DNA of 6,204 bases, taken from contig NYZY01000096.1 of NCBI GenBank assembly GCA_002687335.1, forward strand, positions 1 through 6,204. The letters are read 5' to 3'. The notes beneath the pieces were generated by a model, which saw only the letters and a list, made by a program, of their open reading frames with translations, searched no databases and was not told where the DNA came from. Below, piece by piece: positions 1 to 6,014 of this stretch. The DNA comes from Chloroflexota bacterium. GTDB lineage: Bacteria; Chloroflexota; Dehalococcoidia; UBA1151; UBA1328. The position numbers and the translations under genes are program-made. Positions within the stretch are counted from its first letter, which is position 1. Every line of letters begins with the position of its first letter.

Positions 1-63
1 ACCGTCACAGTAATAGGTGCTGCCGAATCAAGCGAATCAGCAGAAGCTGAACTAACTAAATAA
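1..63 (+). CDS. rplO: 50S ribosomal protein L15, C-terminal end only (partial)
   Basis: The first 20 codons read in frame 1 end at TAA (61-63), giving a peptide that begins TVTVIGAAES and ends ELTK. The identification rests mainly on position: L15 is the usual gene directly before secY in the spc operon, and L15 proteins typically finish on a short beta strand ending near a V-x-V-I type sequence, which matches VTVI here. After that point the chain continues for about 14 residues rich in Ala, Ser and Glu, an acidic tail that many L15 proteins lack. The stop lies two bases before the secY ATG, so translation of the two genes is probably coupled. Only the tail is visible, so the family assignment is an inference from context. 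Confidence 0.65.
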   Translation, partial: TVTVIGAAESSESAEAELTK

Positions 64-65
64 TT

Positions 66-1421
66 ATGACTCAGGCTACACAAACGTCCGAATCTGCAGT
101 ACCTGCATTATTTCGAGCTGCAGCTGATGCATGGCGTATCCCAGATCTTCGATTCAGGATCCTGTTCACACTTGGGATCCTTGTCATATTTAGATTTTTC
201 GCTCATGTACCGGTTCCAGGAGTAGACAGAGAGGCTTTAGCGGCTGCTTTCGAGGCGAACCCTTTGCTCGGTTTTCTCGACCTATTTTCAGGAGGCGCAC
301 TTAGGAACCTTTCCATTGCTGCACTTGGCGTGTATCCGTACATCACAGCATCCATCATTCTGCAGATTATGACGCCGATTATTCCTACTCTGAAAAATCT
401 TTCGCAGGAAGGTGAAGGTGGCCGACAGGCGATAAACCGATACACACATTATCTGACTGTTCCGCTGGCTTTCCTTCAAGGTTATGGTCAATTGAATTTG
501 TTCGCAGGTGGATTTGCTTCCCAAGGTGGAGCTGCTATTACTGGTATTGGTTTTGGAGCCGATACTTTAAATACGGTTGCGATCCTAACTGCAATGGCGG
601 CTGGAACGATGCTATTGGTATGGATGGGAGAGCTTGTTACTGAAAAAGGTATCGGTAACGGGATATCGTTGATTATTTTTGCAGGCATAGTTTCTACGCT
701 GCCACAGGTTGTCGGTCAATTATGGTTATTGCGTGAACAAACGTTTCAAGTTGGAATGCTCATATTTATTGCGATAGCGATTGTTTATTTGATCGTATAT
801 TTCGCGGAAGCACAACGAAAAATTCCTGTTCAATATGGGCGAAGTGTATTTCGAGGTGGGCAGATGTATAGACAGTCGGGCGCCACTCATATTCCCCTGC
901 GTGTGAATGCGGCTGGGATGATTCCACTAATATTTGCTTTTTCCATTTTGATTTTGCCTTCAGTGGTTGCCAGTTATTTCAATGATGGTTCGGGTGGACT
1001 TATCTCTAATATAGCCAATTTCTTCCAGAATTCATTTGGACCGACGAGCACGATGTACTGGGTAGCGGTGTTTTTGCTAGTTGTTATCTTCACGTTCTTT
1101 TACACCTTAGTTGTGCACAACCAGCAGAATCTCGCAGAAAACCTTCAAAAAAATGGTGGATTCGTTCCTGGTATTCGTCCCGGGCCGCCAACCAAGATTT
1201 ATTTGATGCGGGTTGTGTTGCGCATTACCTGGGGTGGTGCATTGTTTTTAGGTGGTATTGCAATCGTGCCATACCTAGCTCAGCTGGTTACGAATTTGCC
1301 TAATGCCACCACCATTCTTCAGAGTACGAGTTTGCTTATTATGGTGGGAGTTGCACTGGATACGATGCGACAGTTGGAGTCGCAACTGCTGATGCGAAAC
1401 TATGAAGGATTCGTCCGTTAG
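66..1421 (+). CDS. secY: Protein translocase subunit SecY
   Basis: SecY is the channel subunit of the SecYEG translocon in the cytoplasmic membrane, passing unfolded secretory proteins and inserting membrane proteins. The 451-residue product has the expected ten hydrophobic segments, roughly at 29-48, 86-106, 124-146, 168-188, 198-218, 229-248, 282-303, 330-350, 383-404 and 416-434. Family landmarks are the plug region after helix 1 (LLGFLDLFSGGALR, 67-80), EKGIGNGIS (193-201), the cytosolic loop RKIPVQYGRS (251-260), HIPLRVNAAGMIP (275-287), NLAENLQKNGGFVPGIRPG (355-373) and the C-terminal MRNYEGF (443-449). Length is normal and nothing appears broken. The ATG start sits two bases after the rplO stop with no recognisable Shine-Dalgarno, so re-initiation after rplO is likely. 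Identification is firm. Confidence 0.98.
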   Translation: MTQATQTSESAVPALFRAAADAWRIPDLRFRILFTLGILVIFRFFAHVPVPGVDREALAAAFEANPLLGFLDLFSGGALRNLSIAALGVYPYITASIILQIMTPIIPTLKNLSQEGEGGRQAINRYTHYLTVPLAFLQGYGQLNLFAGGFASQGGAAITGIGFGADTLNTVAILTAMAAGTMLLVWMGELVTEKGIGNGISLIIFAGIVSTLPQVVGQLWLLREQTFQVGMLIFIAIAIVYLIVYFAEAQRKIPVQYGRSVFRGGQMYRQSGATHIPLRVNAAGMIPLIFAFSILILPSVVASYFNDGSGGLISNIANFFQNSFGPTSTMYWVAVFLLVVIFTFFYTLVVHNQQNLAENLQKNGGFVPGIRPGPPTKIYLMRVVLRITWGGALFLGGIAIVPYLAQLVTNLPNATTILQSTSLLIMVGVALDTMRQLESQLLMRNYEGFVR

Positions 1422-1438
1422 CCACTGGCCATGAGTAA

Positions 1439-2089
1439 ATGCGTATAGTTTTATTGGGCCCCCCAGGAGCGGGTAAAGGAACGCAGGCACGCCGACTCGC
1501 GGAGTCGATCGGTATGACACACCTTTCAACCGGAGACATGCTACGTTCTGAAGTTGCATCAGGTACTGAGTTGGGATTACTGGCTAAGAAGTTTATGAAC
1601 AGCGGAGAATTGGTGCCAGATTCCAACATAATAGAGATGATTCAACAACATATCGCTGATCCGACAGGTGTATTGCTTGATGGTTTTCCGAGAACCCTAG
1701 TTCAGGCGAAATCACTTGATAAAGCACTTGAACAGATTAGCTTGCCTGTTGATCAAGTCGTTCATATGGCAGTTAACACTGATGAACTCATACGGAGGTT
1801 ATCCAGTAGGGTTGTGTGCAAAGAATGTCAGACACCGTATAACTTGGAAGTAGATCCACCTATCAAGTCAGGTATATGTGATCAATGCGCGGGGGAAGTC
1901 ATGGTTCGAGATGATGACAAGCCCGCCGCTGTTAAGAATCGTATGAAGGTCTACGAGGAGTTGACGGCTCCTGTTTTGGAATATTACCAATTGCGTGGGA
2001 ATGTAGCTGAAGTTGTTGCCACAGGAACACCTGATGCGGTGTTTAAGGAACTTACTAAAGTAATAGGGTCCGATGCACCATTCAACTGA
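1439..2089 (+). CDS. adk: Adenylate kinase, long zinc-lid form
   Basis: Adk is a cytosolic enzyme that interconverts ATP plus AMP and two ADP, setting the adenylate pool. The 216-residue protein opens with the P-loop GPPGAGKGT (7-15), followed by the AMP-binding STGDMLR (30-36) and DGFPRT (81-86, Arg85). The lid domain (about 124-161) carries Cys127, Cys130, Cys147 and Cys150 in two C-x2-C pairs, the zinc-binding lid found in many Gram-positive and related lineages. RDDD (157-160) and VKNRMKVYEE complete the usual closing segment. It lies 17 bases downstream of secY and 36 bases before map, the adk-map-infA order common outside Proteobacteria. The ATG gives the exact family N-terminus (MRIVLLGPPG), but no clear Shine-Dalgarno precedes it. 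An ATG eight bases upstream is in another frame and stops after five codons. Confidence 0.98.
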   Translation: MRIVLLGPPGAGKGTQARRLAESIGMTHLSTGDMLRSEVASGTELGLLAKKFMNSGELVPDSNIIEMIQQHIADPTGVLLDGFPRTLVQAKSLDKALEQISLPVDQVVHMAVNTDELIRRLSSRVVCKECQTPYNLEVDPPIKSGICDQCAGEVMVRDDDKPAAVKNRMKVYEELTAPVLEYYQLRGNVAEVVATGTPDAVFKELTKVIGSDAPFN

Positions 2090-2109
2090 GCGCGTATTTG
2101 AGATATACT

Positions 2110-2115
2110 GGGGAG
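2110..2115 (+). promoter_or_regulatory. Shine-Dalgarno for the map TTG start
   Basis: GGGGAG lies ten bases before TTG 2126-2128. It is the only purine-rich, anti-SD-like element in the adk-map gap, and an in-frame TGA at 2099-2101 prevents a longer reading frame. Together these support the TTG as the map start. Confidence 0.6.
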
Positions 2116-2125
2116 TGTTCGCTCT

Positions 2126-2923
2126 TTGAATAGTGAATCGACACCCAAAATTGTTGCTAGCGATAATTCTGCTCTAGGTCCCACACTGAAGACAAAGGTG
2201 GAATTGCAAGCAATGCGTGAGGCGGGTCGTGTTGTCGCGTTTGCTGTTAGAAAAGCGTTCGAAGCGCTCGAACAGGGAATAACAACTCGTGAACTGGATG
2301 AAATTGCGCGCGTGGCAATCGAGTCTGAAGGTGCAAAACCTGGTTTCTTGGGGCTATATGGTTTTCCGGCGACGGCGTGTATATCGATTAATGAAGAAAT
2401 TGTTCATGGGATACCAGGGGATCGAATTGTACGATCGGGTGACCTAGTCACACTTGATTGCGGTGCTTTGGTAGACGGCTATAACAGTGATTATGCGGTG
2501 ACAGAGGTTGCGGGTGATTCTACAAGTGAAAAGGACGATCTGATTGATACGACTCGTAAGTCGTTAGACGTAGGGATCAAAGCAGCACGACATGGTAACC
2601 GTATAGGCGACATATCTAATGCTATTGAGAGCTATGTAGCTCCTAGGTCTTACGAACTGGTTCGTGAATATGTTGGACACGGCATTGGCAAACGCTTACA
2701 TGAACCACCGCAGGTTCCGAATTTCGGTCCATCTGGACAAGGGCTAGAGCTTCAGGCGGGTTTGGTTTTGGCGATAGAACCAATGGTGAATGCTGGTGGA
2801 TGGCAAACTCGGATACTTGATGACGAATGGACGGTCGTGACTGCAGACGGTTCTCTTTCGTGTCATTTTGAACATACGGTAGCGATTACGGAGGACGGTC
2901 CGCTGGTTCTCACAGTTGAATAA
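2126..2923 (+). CDS. map: Methionine aminopeptidase, type I
   Basis: This is a cytosolic metalloenzyme that removes the initiator methionine from nascent proteins with small second residues. The 265-residue protein shows the full pita-bread metal site: Asp111 and Asp122 ([13 protein letters not shown]), His185 (YVGHGIG), Glu218 (AIEPM) and Glu249 (HFEHT). The conserved substrate-pocket histidines are His94 (VHGIPG) and His192 (LHEPP). The family core begins at about residue 21 ([14 protein letters not shown]), so the TTG start adds roughly 20 Ser/Ala-rich residues before the usual N-terminus. No ATG or GTG lies closer that would keep the conserved LKT strand: the first downstream GTG encodes Val25, already inside it. 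TTG 2126 is therefore preferred, supported by GGGGAG ten bases upstream. There is no SEC-C zinc motif or other N-terminal domain. Function is certain; the exact start is less so. Confidence 0.95.
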   Translation: MNSESTPKIVASDNSALGPTLKTKVELQAMREAGRVVAFAVRKAFEALEQGITTRELDEIARVAIESEGAKPGFLGLYGFPATACISINEEIVHGIPGDRIVRSGDLVTLDCGALVDGYNSDYAVTEVAGDSTSEKDDLIDTTRKSLDVGIKAARHGNRIGDISNAIESYVAPRSYELVREYVGHGIGKRLHEPPQVPNFGPSGQGLELQAGLVLAIEPMVNAGGWQTRILDDEWTVVTADGSLSCHFEHTVAITEDGPLVLTVE

Positions 2924-2955
2924 TAGCGATGATCAGCAGATGGGCTGAGTGTAAC

Positions 2956-3174
2956 TTGGCAAAAAAGGAAGCAATAGAAGTAGAGGGGCTTGTGAATGAG
3001 GCGTTGCCTAACGCTTTTTTTAAGATCGAGCTCCCTAATGGTCACGAAGTTTTGGCTCATGCTTCAGGAAAAATCCGTAAAAACTTTATTCGCATTCTTC
3101 CTGGCGATAAAGTTTTAGTAGAGCTTTCGACTTATGATTTAACACGTGGGCGGATTACATACCGCTTTAAGTAG
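2956..3174 (+). CDS. infA: Translation initiation factor IF-1
   Basis: IF1 is a small OB-fold protein that occupies the 30S A site during initiation and works with IF2 and IF3. Read from TTG 2956 the product is 72 residues, the standard bacterial IF1 length, with [11 protein letters not shown] at the N-terminus, [19 protein letters not shown] (17-35), [17 protein letters not shown] (37-53) and the invariant ending [13 protein letters not shown] (60-72). An in-frame ATG at 2929 would add nine residues (MISRWAECN) that do not look like any IF1 start. Neither start has a good Shine-Dalgarno, so the choice rests on family conservation. The gene lies 32 bases after map and is followed by tandem TAG stops (3172-3177). 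Function is very secure, start about 85 per cent. Confidence 0.95.
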   Translation: MAKKEAIEVEGLVNEALPNAFFKIELPNGHEVLAHASGKIRKNFIRILPGDKVLVELSTYDLTRGRITYRFK

Positions 3175-3230
3175 TAGTTATCTGATTAGTTTTTATTTGA
3201 GAGCGTTATGGAGATAAAACGAGACAAATT

Positions 3231-3347
3231 ATGAAAGTAAAGGCATCAGTCAAGGCTAAACACCCTGGTAGTAAAATTGTCCGTCGGAAAGGCCGCGTGT
3301 ATGTGATTAACAAACAAAATCCTCGCCTCAAGGCGCGGCAGGGTTAG
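3231..3347 (+). CDS. rpmJ: 50S ribosomal protein L36, zinc-free (C-minus) form
   Basis: The 38-codon gene encodes [17 protein letters not shown] at the N-terminus and finishes PRLKARQG. Start, length, the KIVRRKG core and the terminal RQG match L36, a tiny basic protein bound to 23S rRNA in the large subunit. Classical L36 coordinates one zinc through three Cys and one His. Aligned without gaps to the E. coli protein, those positions are His11, Ser14, Asn27 and Leu33 here, and the protein has no cysteine at all. It is thus a C-minus form, but it sits in the main spc operon between infA and rpsM, not in a separate zinc-starvation locus. Upstream purines are weak: GAG at 3221-3223, seven bases from the ATG, or GGAG at 3210-3213. 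Context and length make the call firm. Confidence 0.95.
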   Translation: MKVKASVKAKHPGSKIVRRKGRVYVINKQNPRLKARQG

Positions 3348-3371
3348 TGACTGAACAGGAGAAATCGTTTT

Positions 3372-3755
3372 ATGGCGATTATTGCTGGTGTAAATATTCC
3401 AGACAACCAGAGACTTGAAATAGCGTTAACTTCGATTTATGGGATTGGTCGGTCGACATCTAAAAAGATTGTTGCGGATTCGGGGATGGGAGATTCGATA
3501 CGAGTTCGAGATCTGTCGGATGAAGATTTGGCTCGGGTGAGAAGTGCTGTCGAGAGGACGGGTCTGTTGATTGAAGGAGATCTTCGTCGAGAGACCCAAC
3601 TAAACATTCGCCGACTGACCGATATTCAGAGTTTCAGAGGTCTGCGACATCGCCGTGGCCTACCTGTTCGAGGGCAGCGAACAAAAACTAATGCGCGAAC
3701 CAAACGTGGTCGTAGGCAAACGGTTGCTGGACGTAAACGAGTCGTTGCTCCATAA
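3372..3755 (+). CDS. rpsM: 30S ribosomal protein S13
   Basis: S13 sits in the head of the small subunit, contacting 16S rRNA and, through its C-terminal tail, the P-site tRNA, and it forms bridges to the large subunit. The 127-residue protein shows the family signature throughout: IAGVNIP (4-10), [10 protein letters not shown] (17-26) with the helix-hairpin-helix type segment STSKKIV, GDLRRE (69-74), LNIRRL (77-82) and the highly conserved [22 protein letters not shown] (89-110). The tail is strongly basic (TVAGRKRV). Length is normal. AGGAG at 3357-3361 lies ten bases before the ATG, one of the better Shine-Dalgarno sites in the window. It follows rpmJ by 24 bases and is the first gene of what is the alpha operon in E. 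coli. Confidence 0.98.
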   Translation: MAIIAGVNIPDNQRLEIALTSIYGIGRSTSKKIVADSGMGDSIRVRDLSDEDLARVRSAVERTGLLIEGDLRRETQLNIRRLTDIQSFRGLRHRRGLPVRGQRTKTNARTKRGRRQTVAGRKRVVAP

Positions 3756-3842
3756 CGACCTAATCTCAAGCGGGTTTATTGTTCATTTATTATGAAAATC
3801 ATTACGATCAAAATCGGCAACTAAATTAAAAAAGAAAGAAAT

Positions 3843-4226
3843 ATGCCAAGGCAACGATCTCGTAGGCGTGAGAAGAAATTTGTCCCACAGGGCAAAGCTT
3901 TTATTAGCGCCACTTTTAACAACACCCTTATTACATTTACAGACCCACAAGGGAACGTAGTTTCGCAAAGCAGTGCCGGAGCGATGGGCTTTCGCGGCTC
4001 AAGAAAGTCCACTGCATTTGCTGCACAGCGCGCGGGAGAAACAGCAGCTCGAACTGCGACGGAACATGGGTTAAAAACGGTTAATGTGATGGTTAAGGGC
4101 CCGGGCTCTGGCCGTGAGGCAGCGATTCGGGCTATCCAAGGGGCAGGTATACGTGTTGTGTCGATACGAGATGTCACGCCTGTCCCACACAATGGATGTA
4201 GGCCTCCGAAAAAGCGGCGAGTCTAG
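3843..4226 (+). CDS. rpsK: 30S ribosomal protein S11
   Basis: S11 binds the 16S rRNA platform beside the mRNA exit and Shine-Dalgarno helix. The 127-residue product has a basic N-terminus ([11 protein letters not shown]), then [18 protein letters not shown] (21-38), [20 protein letters not shown] (43-62), [13 protein letters not shown] (86-98) and the near-invariant C-terminus [17 protein letters not shown] (111-127). The Asn117-Gly118 pair corresponds to the asparagine converted to isoaspartate in E. coli S11, a conserved feature. Spacing from rpsM is 87 AT-rich bases, longer than most gaps here. The bases before the ATG are A-rich with AAGAAAG but no proper GGAG, so initiation may rely on low structure. 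Start and identity are secure from the family N- and C-termini. Confidence 0.98.
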   Translation: MPRQRSRRREKKFVPQGKAFISATFNNTLITFTDPQGNVVSQSSAGAMGFRGSRKSTAFAAQRAGETAARTATEHGLKTVNVMVKGPGSGREAAIRAIQGAGIRVVSIRDVTPVPHNGCRPPKKRRV

Positions 4227-4238
4227 ATATTTATATGG

Positions 4239-4268
4239 TTGGATCTGTACTTCTATCGGTCAGTCCAA
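4239..4268 (+). promoter_or_regulatory. Bulged RNA hairpin in the rpsK-rpsD gap, possible leader element
   Basis: The 5' arm 4239-4251 can pair with the 3' arm 4258-4268: TTGGA with TCCAA, CTG with CAG and ACT with GGT (one G-U), with single bulged T residues at 4244 and 4248 and a six-base loop at 4252-4257. No T-tract follows directly, so it is not an ordinary terminator. It lies 57 bases before the S4 start. S4 is known to repress its own operon in several bacteria by binding mRNA leaders, so this could be such a site, but that is speculation. The stem could also be chance. Confidence 0.25.
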
Positions 4269-4325
4269 ACTTTGGTTTTATGATGGAAAACATTAGCACA
4301 CACAATGAGTAATTCAAGGATTTAG

Positions 4326-4952
4326 ATGGCAAGGTACACTGGACCTAAATGTAAGAACTGCCGACGCTTCGGGATGAAGCTCTGCTCAAAGCCTGCTGGT
4401 AAATGTGCGTGGGAACGCCGTAAGAGTGCTCCAGGCGACAAGTCTACCCAGCAGCGTCGACGACGAATTTCTGAATACGGCACGCAACTCCGCGAAAAAC
4501 AGAAAGCACGTGCGATATACGGCGTGTTGGAGCGACAATTTCGCAACTACTATAAAAAAGCTAGCCGTCTTGATGGGGTAACGGGTGATCGTTTACTTCA
4601 ACTTCTAGAGAGCCGGCTTGATAATGTTGTTTATCGACTAGGATTTGCTGATTCCCGGCCGCAATCCCGACAGATCGTAGGTCATGGTCATATTCAAGTA
4701 AATGGGAAAAAAGTGAATATTGCTTCTTACCAAGTTAAGGCTGGTGATCGTATCAGTTGGCGCGAGCAATCTAAGAAGACGGGGTTGTTCGAAATCGTTT
4801 CTGCAGGCATGGGATCGAATTCAGTGATCCCCAGTTGGCTGAATGTAGATTCGGACAAACATATTGGTGAGGTTGTAACGGTTCCGGGAACAAATGAAGT
4901 CGAACTTGCGATTGATACACGCCAGATAGTCGAGTACTACTCCAGGAGGTAG
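4326..4952 (+). CDS. rpsD: 30S ribosomal protein S4, cysteine-containing (C-plus) form
   Basis: S4 is a primary 16S rRNA binder that nucleates the 5' domain of the small subunit and often regulates its own operon. The 208-residue protein starts MARYTGPKCKNC and has Cys9, Cys12, Cys20 and Cys27, a probable zinc knuckle. LREKQKARAIYGVLERQFRNYY (55-76) and the S4 RNA-binding domain from about 97 (SRLDNVVYRLGFADSR, then GHGHIQVNGKKV) are typical, and the C-terminus IVEYYSRR is the family ending. The zinc loop is about four residues shorter than in Thermus S4 (there Cys 9, 12, 26, 31), and the usual YPPG after ERR is replaced by KSAPG. AAGGA at 4316-4320, five bases before the ATG, fits the start. 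It lies between rpsK and rpoA, as in many phyla but not Bacillus. Confidence 0.98.
   Translation: MARYTGPKCKNCRRFGMKLCSKPAGKCAWERRKSAPGDKSTQQRRRRISEYGTQLREKQKARAIYGVLERQFRNYYKKASRLDGVTGDRLLQLLESRLDNVVYRLGFADSRPQSRQIVGHGHIQVNGKKVNIASYQVKAGDRISWREQSKKTGLFEIVSAGMGSNSVIPSWLNVDSDKHIGEVVTVPGTNEVELAIDTRQIVEYYSRR
4944..4950 (+). promoter_or_regulatory. Strong Shine-Dalgarno for rpoA inside the rpsD 3' end
   Basis: AGGAGGT is the best anti-SD match in the window. It is formed by the last two arginine codons of rpsD (AGG AGG) plus the first base of its TAG stop, 11 bases before the rpoA ATG at 4962. It supports that start over the second in-frame ATG at 4974, and suggests rpsD termination and rpoA initiation are linked. 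Confidence 0.8.
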
Positions 4953-4961
4953 ATAACCCAG

Positions 4962-6014
4962 ATGCTTGAACGAATGTACGGTATTACTCCTCAGGAGGAA
5001 TTGCCGCCTGTAGCACCAGAGATCCCAGATCTATCGATTACTATTCAAGAAAATGAACAGCATTATGGTCGGTTCGTTGTGGAGCCCCTCGAACGCGGTT
5101 GGGGAGTGACATTGGGTAACCCGTTGCGTCGCTCTTTGCTTAATTCGTTGCCTGGTACAGCTGTCTCATGGGTGAAGGTTGTTGGGGCTCTTCATGAGTA
5201 CTCTACGATTCCTCATATGCGTGAAGAAGTAGTTGAATTTTTGTTGAACGTTAAAGGTATTCGTATACGTTCATTGTCCGAACGTCCTGGGCGATTGCGT
5301 CTTGAGGTTGATGGTGAGGGGGAAATTCGCGCAGGGGATATTATGGCAACGGCTGATTTCGAAATAGTAAACCCAGAGCATCATCTTGCTACTCTTGATA
5401 ACGCTGATGCAAGACTGTCTGTGGAATTCAATGTTGAGCAGGGAGTGGGTTACGAACCCGCAAGCCAAGATGAAGGTTTACCAATAGGTGTTCTTCCAGT
5501 AGACGCTATCTTTACGCCCGTTCGTAAAGCGAATTTCTCCGTTGAACCAACGCGTGTGGGACAGCGTTCTGATCTTGAACGTTTAATTGTTGAGGTTTGG
5601 ACTGATAGGACCATCACGCCACTTGAAGCCATTCAGTCGTCAGGAAATTCCTTGATGGAACGTTTTTTCCTGTTCACGAGACTCGACAAGGAACCGGAAG
5701 AAGAAGCCAGTCCTGCAGCAGGTCTTGGTATTTCTCCGGACGTTTACAATACTTTGGTGGAAACCCTTGCTCTCTCTGCGCGGACACTTAACTGCCTGAA
5801 GCGTGCTGGGTTGAATCGGGTTGGCGAAGTGATTTCCATTCCCAAGGGCGAACTACTCAAGATTAGAAATTTCGGTCAAAAGTCTCTCGACGAACTGTAT
5901 GACAAGCTTGCTGAGCGGAATATGTTGCCTGAAGATGATGCCTCCTCTGCCGAGGATGGTGACACCGAAGAGGTTGCTGCTGAAGGTTCTGAGGAAAAAG
6001 CTATTGAGGCATAA
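4962..6014 (+). CDS. rpoA: DNA-directed RNA polymerase subunit alpha
   Basis: Alpha dimerises to scaffold core RNA polymerase assembly; its C-terminal domain contacts UP-element DNA and activators. The 350-residue protein has the N-terminal assembly domain (about 24-240) with GRFVVEPLERGWGVTLGNPLRRSLL (36-60), HEYSTIPHMREEVVEFLLNVK (78-98) and LPIGVLPVDAIFTPVRK (173-189). A short Glu/Pro-rich linker (243-254) leads to the helix-hairpin-helix C-terminal domain (about 265-322). There Arg274, Asn277, Cys278, Gly305, Lys307 and Ser308 occupy the E. coli DNA-contact positions 265, 268, 269, 296, 298 and 299, all identical with a constant offset of nine. Residues 323-350 form an unusually acidic tail whose codons contain the Shine-Dalgarno and start of rplQ. 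The wording of the N-terminal domain resembles Chloroflexota alpha. Confidence 0.98.
   Translation: MLERMYGITPQEELPPVAPEIPDLSITIQENEQHYGRFVVEPLERGWGVTLGNPLRRSLLNSLPGTAVSWVKVVGALHEYSTIPHMREEVVEFLLNVKGIRIRSLSERPGRLRLEVDGEGEIRAGDIMATADFEIVNPEHHLATLDNADARLSVEFNVEQGVGYEPASQDEGLPIGVLPVDAIFTPVRKANFSVEPTRVGQRSDLERLIVEVWTDRTITPLEAIQSSGNSLMERFFLFTRLDKEPEEEASPAAGLGISPDVYNTLVETLALSARTLNCLKRAGLNRVGEVISIPKGELLKIRNFGQKSLDELYDKLAERNMLPEDDASSAEDGDTEEVAAEGSEEKAIEA
5991..5995 (+). promoter_or_regulatory. Shine-Dalgarno for rplQ within the rpoA 3' end
   Basis: GAGGA (within TGAGGAAA) lies eight bases upstream of TTG 6004, near-ideal spacing. It overlaps the Glu-rich terminal codons of rpoA in another frame. Its position picks TTG 6004 as the rplQ start and argues against the in-frame ATG at 6061, which has no such element. 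Confidence 0.75.

Noticed and set aside
1431..1448. Five-codon ORF from ATG 1431 overlapping the adk start
   Set aside because: It has no ribosome site and no protein meaning; the adk frame begins at ATG 1439 and matches the family N-terminus.
2081..2109. Promoter-like pair in the adk-map gap: TTCAAC, 17-base spacer, TATACT
   Set aside because: The -35 matches only three of six bases, and transcription would begin about 2116, removing the map Shine-Dalgarno. A chance match is more likely.
3792..3824. Ten-codon mini-ORF (MKIITIKIGN) between rpsM and rpsK
   Set aside because: No Shine-Dalgarno, AT-rich composition that produces such strings by chance, and no known leader peptide at this place.
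3821..4192. 123-codon open frame on the minus strand opposite rpsK
   Set aside because: It mirrors the conserved S11 coding sequence, has no recognisable family features and is a codon-composition shadow, as are the other antisense frames.
4114..4296. 60-codon forward frame overlapping the rpsK end and the gap after it
   Set aside because: It starts inside the most conserved part of S11 in another frame, has no Shine-Dalgarno evidence and resembles no family I know.
4974..4976. Second in-frame ATG as the rpoA start
   Set aside because: AGGAGGT is 11 bases from ATG 4962 but 23 bases from this one, too far to serve it.
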